Source of the DNA: a virus
Strand: one strand, 5' to 3'
DNA: 31,688 nt
Virus record (IMG/VR): IMGVR_UViG_3300030329_001564
Span: 1 to 31,688 of that record
A program made the translations under genes and the position numbers. This document shows positions 22,305-29,272 of the stretch, piece after piece. Position 1 is the stretch's first letter. Every line of letters begins with the position of its first letter. The notes under the pieces were generated by a model. It saw only the letters and a list, made by a program, of their open reading frames with translations, was not told where the DNA came from and did not search any database.

Positions 22305-22982
22305 ATGGCACTAACAAGATTACCAATGGTTAACGCAGTTTCAGGAACACTTGCTGTTGCTAATGGTGGGACTGGCGTAGCTTCAGGAACTACAGGACAA
22401 TTTTTAAAATTTACAGGAAGTACGACACTTGCAAGTGCCGCAGCTGGATCTTGGGTGTTACTAGATACTCAAACTGTTTCTGGAACTCCAACAAGTATAG
22501 AACCAGGAGCAATATTTTCTGCTACTTATGATGATTATGTTGTTGTAATAGCACGATATAATAATGTTAGTGGCGGTGGATTACATTTTCAACTTGGAAC
22601 ATCATCTGCATATACAACAAGTGGTTATAGATGGAATGGAAGTGGTGTTGGTGGAGCTGGTTCTTCACTTGTAACAGGAAGTGCATCTGCCTCAGAAATT
22701 GATTTATTAGGTGGCACAAGTTCATCATATCACGTTAATAGTTCCCAAGATTGTTTAAGTGGAGTTATTTGGATTCACAATCCTTTCAATAGTGCAAGAA
22801 CATCTGTTCATGCGGAAATGGCATGGGAAAATGCAAGTGATGTTGATGCACATATAAATAATGTGGGAGCCCATCCTAATACAGATACATCATACGATAG
22901 ATGGAAATTAATTTGTCCAAGTACATCGCAAACATTTGAAGCTTCAACTATAATAGAGACATATGGAGTGGTTAATGGCTAA
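22305..22982 (+). CDS. Family B adhesin on a GGTG anchor, copy 3
   Basis: The anchor contains TLAVANGGTGVASGTTGQFL, close to the middle segment of the collar fibre (AVTEGGTG, then GTQGQFLRAG). The family B domain begins WVLLDTQTVSGTPTSIE, then ATYDDYVVVIARYNNVSGGG, a Gly/Ser-rich variable middle, and ends TIIETYGVVNG. AGGAG precedes the start. The stop overlaps the start of the following chaperone by 8 nt. Confidence 0.7.
   Translation: MALTRLPMVNAVSGTLAVANGGTGVASGTTGQFLKFTGSTTLASAAAGSWVLLDTQTVSGTPTSIEPGAIFSATYDDYVVVIARYNNVSGGGLHFQLGTSSAYTTSGYRWNGSGVGGAGSSLVTGSASASEIDLLGGTSSSYHVNSSQDCLSGVIWIHNPFNSARTSVHAEMAWENASDVDAHINNVGAHPNTDTSYDRWKLICPSTSQTFEASTIIETYGVVNG
22965..22968 (+). promoter_or_regulatory. 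Ribosome binding site deciding the chaperone start at 22975
   Basis: GGAG lies 6 nt before ATG 22975. The earlier in-frame ATG at 22963 overlaps this site and has no binding site of its own. Confidence 0.45.
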
Positions 22983-23274
22983 ATATAAACACGTAAACAA
23001 TGAATTAATTGAAATTACGGGAAGTGAATTAACAGAATTAGAAACTAGAGAAAAAGCATGGGATGATAATGCTTTAAACAGAGCTTTATTAAGTTTAAGA
23101 TTTAAAAGAAACAATTTATTAAAAGAATCAGATTGGACAGTTTTACCAGATTCACCAATAGCTGACAAAACAGCGTGGCAAAATTATAGAACAGAATTAA
23201 GGGATTTAACAAACGGATTAACGACAGTAGAAGAAGTAGACGCTGTTATATGGCCCACTGAACCAGGAGCGTAA
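22975..23274 (+). CDS. Tail assembly chaperone (PF16778 type), full form
   Basis: The 99-aa product has an N-module (NNELIEITGSELTELETREK), then the chaperone core SLRFKRNNLLKESDWTVLPD, SPIADKTAWQNYRTELRDLT and a tail GLTTVEEVDAVIWPTEPGA. This R..LL..SDWTvLPDSPi...W..YR.eLRDL pattern is the tail-assembly-chaperone family whose members are encoded directly after tail fibres and help the tip fold or attach. It overlaps the family B adhesin upstream. ATG 22975 is preferred because GGAG precedes it. Confidence 0.8.
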   Translation: MAKYKHVNNELIEITGSELTELETREKAWDDNALNRALLSLRFKRNNLLKESDWTVLPDSPIADKTAWQNYRTELRDLTNGLTTVEEVDAVIWPTEPGA

Positions 23275-23276
23275 AG

Positions 23277-23777
23277 ATGTTTGGTAATCTGGCTTTTTGT
23301 GAAGCACCTTTTGCAACACAAGGTGTTGAGATTAGAATTGTCTCGGTAAGTGGTGTTCAGGTAAACACTGCAATAGGTACCTCGACAATAACTGGTAATG
23401 CAACAGTTACTTTAAGTGGTAATGCATTACAAGTATTAACAGGGACTCCAACCATTTCTATCGATCATTCGGTAGCCGTAAGTGGAGTTGAAGTAGAAGT
23501 ATCTCTTGGAACTTCTACTATAAAAGGTGGGGCGACAGTTGCTGTAACGGGCAATGCGTTAAATGTATCGCTAGGAAACGTTACAGTAGTAGTTGGAGTA
23601 GATGTACCTGTCACAGGAGTACAGTTGCAAGCTTCAACAGGAAGTGTTACTATAAAAGGTAATGCTACTATTACCGTTTCAGGTAATGCATTAAACGTGG
23701 CTACTGGGGAATTAGTAGCACAAGCTTGGACCGAAGTGGACGATGCAAATCCAAACACTTGGACAAGAGTAGATTAG
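23277..23777 (+). CDS. Beta-repeat fibre protein with exact 22-residue period
   Basis: The 166-aa product begins MFGNLAFCEAPFATQGVEIR, as do other marine phage structural proteins. Residues 24-155 are six 22-residue repeats that alternate two types: SGV-x-V (24, 68, 112) and SGNAL-x-V (46, 90, 134), so the larger unit is 44 residues. Regular strand-turn repeats of this kind suggest a beta-solenoid or beta-roll shaft. The end carries two Trp repeats (WTEVDD, WTRVD). GGAG precedes the start. Likely a fibre shaft or virion surface protein. Confidence 0.72.
   Translation: MFGNLAFCEAPFATQGVEIRIVSVSGVQVNTAIGTSTITGNATVTLSGNALQVLTGTPTISIDHSVAVSGVEVEVSLGTSTIKGGATVAVTGNALNVSLGNVTVVVGVDVPVTGVQLQASTGSVTIKGNATITVSGNALNVATGELVAQAWTEVDDANPNTWTRVD
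23346..23741 (+). repeat. Three tandem 132-bp coding repeats
   Basis: Starts at 23346, 23478 and 23610 give three 132-bp units, each made of two 66-bp halves. Codons are diverged between units while the SGV and SGNAL positions are kept, so selection acts on the protein. Confidence 0.8.
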
Positions 23778-23787
23778 GAGATAAATT

Positions 23788-24993
23788 ATGGCGTCAACAT
23801 ATAGTACAACGCTCGGAATAGAAAAAATGGGAGCTGGTGATCAGTCCGGTACATGGGGTGATACAACCAACTACAACTGGGATATTATAGATAGATTAAT
23901 AGGATACAGTTCTATTACTCTTGGATCAACTTCCTATACTTTAGATATAAGAGCAGCAGCACCAAGTTCAGGTGCAAGTAATGTTAAAACAGGAATGTAT
24001 CGTGCTTTAAATTTTGGTGACGCAGGAGATTTAGGTGGAAATGCTACGGTGACAATTTCTACTGCTACTACTACAGCTTATTTTATTGTGCGTAATGGTC
24101 TTTCAGCTTCAAGAAGTATTATATTTACTCAAGGATCTGGAGCCGCAACTTTTACTTTACCTAATGGTAAAGACGCTATTATCTGGGCTGATGGAAGTGA
24201 TGAAGTTCACAGTGCAATGAAAAATCCACAGTTCACTACAATTGATACAAGTGGAAATGCAAATATACAAGGAGCATTAACTTTAGGAACTGATCTTGCT
24301 GTCACAGAAGGTGGAACAGGAGCAGGGACTTGGACATCAAAAGGAATTATGTATGGTAATGGTACCAGCGCATTACAAATTACATCAGCTGGAACACAAG
24401 GACAGTTTTTAAGAGCAGGTTCTGGTGGAACTCCAGCTTTTGAAACTATTAGTTCTGTCAATCCTACGGGAGCAATTATTATGTATGGAGCAGCTTCTCC
24501 TCCAACAGGATACTTACGTTGTGATGGATCAAACATATCAAGATCAACTTATTCAGATTTATTTTCTGCTATTAGTACAACCTATGGAGCTGGAGACGGC
24601 GCTACTACCTTTGGTCTTCCAAATTTAGAAGCAAGATTTCCAATTGGTTATGATGGTGGATCTTCATATAACTTAGCAGGGACTGGCGGAGCTACATCAG
24701 CTTCTTATACACCAGCTGGAACTAATTCTGGCACGGCGTTAACAGAAGCACAACTACCATCACACAGACACGATTCTTGGGGAACTAGTTTTCCTTCAGG
24801 AACATGGACAGGTGGTACTGGAACAACTCAGACTGCAGTGACTCAAGCATCAGGGTCAACGGCTTCCGGACCAACTTTAAGAACATTAGCAACAGGATCA
24901 GGTTCAACACACACTCACACGTTTACAGGTAATGCAGCTACTATAGCTACCTTATCACCTTACATTGTTGTTAACTATATAATTAAGACATAG
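23788..24993 (+). CDS. Tail fibre with phage tail collar domain
   Basis: The N-terminus (STYSTTLGIEKMGAGDQSGT, then WGDTTNYNWDIIDRLIGY) is the usual start of short-tailed phage fibres. A GGTG segment lies at about 170-205. A tail collar domain (PF07484) spans about 227-295: GAIIMYGAASPPTGYLRCDG, SRSTYSDLFSAISTTYGAGD, TTFGLPNLEARFPIG. The C-terminus has His-rich SHRHD (about residue 324) and THTHTF motifs, like the metal-binding tips of T4 short fibres, and ends SPYIVVNYIIKT. It is the largest fibre in the window and probably the main receptor-binding fibre or the scaffold on which the small adhesins sit. Confidence 0.87.
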   Translation: MASTYSTTLGIEKMGAGDQSGTWGDTTNYNWDIIDRLIGYSSITLGSTSYTLDIRAAAPSSGASNVKTGMYRALNFGDAGDLGGNATVTISTATTTAYFIVRNGLSASRSIIFTQGSGAATFTLPNGKDAIIWADGSDEVHSAMKNPQFTTIDTSGNANIQGALTLGTDLAVTEGGTGAGTWTSKGIMYGNGTSALQITSAGTQGQFLRAGSGGTPAFETISSVNPTGAIIMYGAASPPTGYLRCDGSNISRSTYSDLFSAISTTYGAGDGATTFGLPNLEARFPIGYDGGSSYNLAGTGGATSASYTPAGTNSGTALTEAQLPSHRHDSWGTSFPSGTWTGGTGTTQTAVTQASGSTASGPTLRTLATGSGSTHTHTFTGNAATIATLSPYIVVNYIIKT

Positions 24994-25001
24994 GAGATTG
25001 A

Positions 25002-26930
25002 ATGGCGCTAACAGCTATAAAATTAGCACCCGGCATTAACAAACAGCTCACTGAAACAGGAGCCGAAGGCCAATGGGTAGATTGTGATATGGTTAGATTT
25101 AGATATGGACTTCCAGAAAAAATAGGTGGTTGGACGCAAGTTGGAAATAAAGCTTTACTTGGCGCACCTAGAGCTCAACAAACTTTTTTATCTTTAGAAT
25201 CAGAAAAATTTGATTCAATTGCTACTAATAAAAAGCAATACATATTTCAAGAAACTAATACTACTTTCTATGATGTAAGCCCTCAAAGATATGGAGCTTA
25301 TGGTCATACAGGAGTTGCTCAAGCTTTAACTTCAGCCTTTACTACTGTTAGTGGTGACGCTACTGTCACGGTTCACTGGACAGGTAATGGAGCAGTAGCC
25401 GGAGATTTTGTAACATTTGCTAGTGTAACAGCTCCATCAGGTTCAGGATATTCTAATGGTGATTTTGAAAAAGAATTTGAAATACAAACGGTTGCTACTA
25501 ATAGTTTTACAATTGAAATGGCTAGCACTGCAAGTGGTAACGTTTCTACTAATGGGTCAGCTACAGCTACTATTCAATTAAATACTGGAGACGCAACTTC
25601 TGTATTAGGTTTTGGATGGAGTGCTGGAACATGGAGTCAATCTACATGGGGTACAGCTAGACCAAGTACAGTTGCAATTGATGCTGAAAACTGGACGATA
25701 GATTTATATGGAGAAGATATTATTGCTACAAAATTTAATGGTGGAACTTATATTTGGGACACTAGTGCTTTTAAATCAAGCATGCTACCGATGATTAATT
25801 TAATTGATTACGATACTTCAGTAGCAGCGCCTTATTTTACAAGAAATAAAAACACAGCAACTATGCCACATCAAAGTTTATTTAGTTTAATTTCAACACC
25901 AGACAGACATTTAGTTATGTTTGGAACTTCAGATTTAGGATCAAGTAATAATCAAGATCCTATGATGGTTAGATTTTCTAACCAAGAAGACATTACAGAG
26001 TTTACCCCTAAGTCAACAAATACTGCGGGGTTTCAAAGAATATCCGATGGATCAGAAATAAGAGCGGCTGTTCGTTCAAGAGGACAAATTCTGATTTGGA
26101 CTGACACTTCATTGCATTCTATGCAATTTATAGGACCTCCTTTTACTTTCGGATTTAAGCAACAAGGTAGACAGTGCGGATGCGTTGGGCAGCACGCGGC
26201 GGTAGATGTGGATGGTGTCGCTTATTGGATGGGTTCTTCAGGTGGATTCTTGAAGTATGATGGATCCGTTCAAACCATCCCATGTACAGTAGAAGATTAT
26301 GTATTTAATGATATTCGACTGGTACCTGAAATATATACAGCTGTTAATGATGAATTTAATGAAATTAGCTGGTTTTATCCAAGTGAAACTTCAAATGTTA
26401 TTGATAGAGTAGTGACCTATAATCACCTAGAAAATGTATGGTCAGTGGGTACTTTATCTAGAACCACATGGTCTGACAAAGGAGTATTTGCAAAACCTTA
26501 CGCAACAGAGTATAATCAAACTTCTACATCTACAGCAGCTCCTACTGTTCAGGGAGTTAGTTCAGGAAGAGGTTTTTTATATGCACAAGAAACAGGAAAC
26601 AATGCTAATGGACAAGCATTACCAGCAAATCTTACATCAGGAGATTTTTTCTTACAAGAAGGAGAAGATCTAGTGTCAATTTCTAGATTTATTCCTGACT
26701 TTAAAAATTTAGATGGAACAGTTAACGTAACATTACAGTTAACTAATTATCCAGCTACAGCAAAAACAGGAAGTCCTTTAGGACCTTTTGCTATTACAAG
26801 TTCAACAACTAAAAGAGATTGTAGAGCACGTGCAAGACAAGTTGCTTTATATATCGCTAGCTCAGCAGTAAATGATTCATGGAGATTTGGTACATTTAGA
26901 GCTGATCTTAAACCAGCGGGGAGACGTTAA
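25002..26930 (+). CDS. Tail hub/nozzle protein, P22 gp10-like
   Basis: The 642-aa product opens with KLAPGINKQLTETGAEGQWV and VRFRYGLPEKIGGW, the signature of the tail hub (packaged-DNA stabilisation) family that forms the hexameric tube below the gp4 adaptor. An inserted beta domain of about 75 residues (TVSGDATVTVHWTGNGAVAG to TATIQLN) follows near residue 113. The core then shows AAPYFTRNKNTATMPHQSL, DRHLVMFGTSDLG, IRAAVRSRGQILIWTDTSLH and YWMGSSGGFLKYDG, which look like beta-propeller blades. P22 gp10 is 472 aa. AGGAG precedes the start; location behind the fibres fits a podovirus. Confidence 0.78.
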   Translation: MALTAIKLAPGINKQLTETGAEGQWVDCDMVRFRYGLPEKIGGWTQVGNKALLGAPRAQQTFLSLESEKFDSIATNKKQYIFQETNTTFYDVSPQRYGAYGHTGVAQALTSAFTTVSGDATVTVHWTGNGAVAGDFVTFASVTAPSGSGYSNGDFEKEFEIQTVATNSFTIEMASTASGNVSTNGSATATIQLNTGDATSVLGFGWSAGTWSQSTWGTARPSTVAIDAENWTIDLYGEDIIATKFNGGTYIWDTSAFKSSMLPMINLIDYDTSVAAPYFTRNKNTATMPHQSLFSLISTPDRHLVMFGTSDLGSSNNQDPMMVRFSNQEDITEFTPKSTNTAGFQRISDGSEIRAAVRSRGQILIWTDTSLHSMQFIGPPFTFGFKQQGRQCGCVGQHAAVDVDGVAYWMGSSGGFLKYDGSVQTIPCTVEDYVFNDIRLVPEIYTAVNDEFNEISWFYPSETSNVIDRVVTYNHLENVWSVGTLSRTTWSDKGVFAKPYATEYNQTSTSTAAPTVQGVSSGRGFLYAQETGNNANGQALPANLTSGDFFLQEGEDLVSISRFIPDFKNLDGTVNVTLQLTNYPATAKTGSPLGPFAITSSTTKRDCRARARQVALYIASSAVNDSWRFGTFRADLKPAGRR

Positions 26931-28552
26931 TGCCTTTTAAATCAGATAAACAACAAAGATGGATGTGGGCTAACGAACCACGGATCGCGAGAGAATGGAC
27001 TGATCGTTATGGTGCTAAAGGTGGCGGTGGAATTATGGACTGGGTTGATCAAGGTGGAATGAAAAATTATTTAGGTGAACAAGAAATGGTTAGTGCTCCA
27101 AAAAAATGGAGATCAGGACCTGATTCACCTCCAACAGAATTAGCATACATTACTCAACCAGAAAAAGATATGATCATGAAAGCTAACATTCATGGTTCAT
27201 TAGCAGGAGGCCCTAATGAAGGTCCTTCAGGAATTATTTCTTTAGACTCACAAGGAGATTACACTAGAGATAGAAGTCCAGGTGCTTATGATAGCGGTCC
27301 TGCTGGTGATACTGGAGGAGGTAGCAGTCAACAAAATTTAAGAGACAGGGCTATGAATGAAAAGATGATGAAAGATCTTTTAACAGGTAATATTAAAGAT
27401 TTACCAGACAATTTTAAAAGTCAAACATCGGCCCCAGGTAAATTAACTCGAAAATATTCTGATCTTCCTGAATGGATGAATGTTAAAACTGGAGTAGATA
27501 AATTTGGAAACCCAGTTTATAAAAGAAAACATATGGCGTCTGCTTACAAATCTTATGGTACACCAAGTTTCTTTGGAAATTTATTTAGTAGAGGTGCTCC
27601 AGGATACAGAGGCATAAAAGGTTTACCTGCATGGGGTGATCCTACTAAAAATTATAGAAGAGGTGATGGGCCATTAGGACCAGGATATTATACTGATAAA
27701 GAAAATTTTGGAGAAATGAGAGATGCATTTCCATCTTTTGGTATCTTAGGTCTTTTAAAAGGTCTATTTGGAGGCAGAAAAAAACCAGCTAAAGATATGT
27801 CTCAATATAATAAGTTAGGTTTATTCGGAGAAGTCCCAGAAGATTTTGAAGTGGATGAAAAAATTGTAGCAGATAATGTCCCTATGGCAAGAACAGATAG
27901 ATGGACTGATCCTATTTACGATACGGACTATAATGAACATTATACAATGGGTAGCAGTGGACCCGGACCGTGGAACAATTTTAATAGACCTACTTCTAAT
28001 TTAGATAGACTAACAGGTGGGGCTTATAATTTAGATAACATGTTAATGGATAAACCAGGTGGACCATATGATAGTGGTTACACTATGGATGATGCAATTT
28101 TACAATCTAACTATGAAGACATACGAGGCAGTGGTGGTGATGATATAACATTTGCAGAATATATGGAGAATATAAATAGAAGACAACCTGACACTGGAGG
28201 AATTAGTTCAGTTGATAACTCAATGTGGGGTGGGGATCAAGAGATATATGGAGTTGAAAATGCAAGAGGATTATTTAGCCCTTCTCAACAATCAACAGAT
28301 TTTAATATTAAATATGGTCCAGATGGAATAACATATGATGATTTTGATGATCAAGCATCTTTACCAGGAAATAATTTATTAGCCGAAATTAAACCAAACA
28401 AATTAAAACAATTAAAAAGTTTGGGTATTTTTAAAGAAGGTCAAAAATCACCATACACTGATAAAGATGAAATAAGAATGATGGTGCCTGGTTTAGAAGA
28501 CGCTACGGATGCAGAGTTAGATCAAATTATAGCGGGGACATTTACAGTATAA
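26930..28552 (+). CDS. Large structural or ejection-type protein, 540 aa
   Basis: The N-terminus MPFKSDKQQRWMWANEPRIA with REWTDRYG is a small motif widespread at the start of phage structural proteins. The rest is rich in Gly, Asp, Asn and Tyr with little hydrophobic core and looks largely disordered, with a short basic patch near residue 283 (GGRKKPAKD) and a C-terminal helix pair (TDKDEIRMMVPGLEDATDAE). It is coupled by one base to the tail hub upstream. A virion-internal or tail-associated protein is likely; no enzyme motif is seen. Confidence 0.68.
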   Translation: MPFKSDKQQRWMWANEPRIAREWTDRYGAKGGGGIMDWVDQGGMKNYLGEQEMVSAPKKWRSGPDSPPTELAYITQPEKDMIMKANIHGSLAGGPNEGPSGIISLDSQGDYTRDRSPGAYDSGPAGDTGGGSSQQNLRDRAMNEKMMKDLLTGNIKDLPDNFKSQTSAPGKLTRKYSDLPEWMNVKTGVDKFGNPVYKRKHMASAYKSYGTPSFFGNLFSRGAPGYRGIKGLPAWGDPTKNYRRGDGPLGPGYYTDKENFGEMRDAFPSFGILGLLKGLFGGRKKPAKDMSQYNKLGLFGEVPEDFEVDEKIVADNVPMARTDRWTDPIYDTDYNEHYTMGSSGPGPWNNFNRPTSNLDRLTGGAYNLDNMLMDKPGGPYDSGYTMDDAILQSNYEDIRGSGGDDITFAEYMENINRRQPDTGGISSVDNSMWGGDQEIYGVENARGLFSPSQQSTDFNIKYGPDGITYDDFDDQASLPGNNLLAEIKPNKLKQLKSLGIFKEGQKSPYTDKDEIRMMVPGLEDATDAELDQIIAGTFTV

Positions 28553-28725
28553 TGGCACAGAAAATAGTTAGACTCGGATTTCCAAAAGCTAGACCTGAAT
28601 ATACACCAAGTCAGCTAGATCAATTAATGGATACACTAGAACAATTAATACAACAATTAAACACTACTTTTTCTAATCAAATACCAGAAGAAACTAGTGA
28701 ACAACAAGCATGGTTTTTTAAATAA
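28552..28725 (+). CDS. Small helical virion-type protein, 57 aa
   Basis: The frame begins at ATG 28552, sharing one base with the upstream stop, and its TAA shares one base with the next ATG at 28725, so it exactly fills the gap. The product has IVRLGFPKARPEYTPSQLDQ and a helix MDTLEQLIQQLNTTF, and ends QQAWFFK. A similar short protein with LEQLI-QLN and a terminal W-F-F/L is common after tail genes in marine phages. Function unknown; probably a small virion protein. Confidence 0.72.
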   Translation: MAQKIVRLGFPKARPEYTPSQLDQLMDTLEQLIQQLNTTFSNQIPEETSEQQAWFFK

Positions 28726-29060
28726 TGGCAAATACTTATAAAAATAATATAGCAAGTATAACATCTACAGGTTCAGATGAGGCAATATATACATGCCCTG
28801 CAGATGCAACAGCTATTGTTAATACTATTTTTGTCTATAATAGATCGGGAGGAGCAGCTACTTTCTCTCTTAAATTAACTGATACATCAGCGTCATCAAG
28901 TACAACAATCTACTACAATGCCTCTCTAGCTAATCTGGCTACAGACACTGTTTTAGGGGCTGGAAATGTTGTAGTTTTAGAAGATTCTGATATATTGAAA
29001 ATCAACACAAACGCACAACCTGTAGACGTTACAGTCAGTGCCCTACAAATAACAAGGTAA
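28725..29060 (+). CDS. Small beta-sandwich-like virion protein, 111 aa
   Basis: Strands can be read in EAIYTCPADATAIVNTIFVY, GGAATFSLKLTD, TIYYNASLANL and VVVLEDSDILKINTN, with a final DVTVSALQITR. The LEDSDILKI turn is typical of small phage accessory beta proteins that stand on the virion surface. It has the same design and length as 15513-15848 (also 111 aa), though clear identity is lacking. It is coupled to both neighbours. Confidence 0.72.
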   Translation: MANTYKNNIASITSTGSDEAIYTCPADATAIVNTIFVYNRSGGAATFSLKLTDTSASSSTTIYYNASLANLATDTVLGAGNVVVLEDSDILKINTNAQPVDVTVSALQITR

Positions 29061-29061
29061 T

Positions 29062-29271
29062 ATGAGCGAAGAATATGTAATGGTAGATGGCAAAAAAGTC
29101 CCGGTCTTACCGGCTAAAGCTACAGTCACTATCAAAAATAAAAGAACAGGAGCGGTTTATAATGATAAAGCGCATTTTGATTCTGATGTAGCTAACCCAG
29201 AAACAGATACAACTGATGATGATTTTAGACAAGATGTTAAAGTTCAAGTAGCGGAGGTAGTAGTTAAATAA
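29062..29271 (+). CDS. Small acidic protein, 69 aa
   Basis: The product has a short beta hairpin (EYVMVDGKKVPVLPAKATVT) and an acidic stretch (ETDTTDDDFRQDVKVQ). The KNKRTGAVYNDKAHFDSD part resembles small phage proteins found beside tail genes. It starts 1 nt after the preceding stop. No function is recognisable. Confidence 0.68.
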   Translation: MSEEYVMVDGKKVPVLPAKATVTIKNKRTGAVYNDKAHFDSDVANPETDTTDDDFRQDVKVQVAEVVVK

Positions 29272-29272
29272 T

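Noticed and set aside
22963-22974. Earlier ATG for the tail assembly chaperone
   Set aside because: The ATG at 22963 covers the GGAG that serves ATG 22975, and the homologous partner at 21253 begins at a position equivalent to 22975.
24425-24628. Second + strand frame inside the collar fibre (likewise 26434-26673 and 29838-30041)
   Set aside because: Low-complexity Leu/Gln-rich translations in the wrong frame of well-supported genes, without ribosome binding sites.
14842-24993. Diversity-generating retroelement or invertible fibre switch
   Set aside because: No reverse transcriptase, template/variable repeat pair, recombinase or long inverted repeats were seen around the adhesin genes; variation appears to come from cassette exchange.
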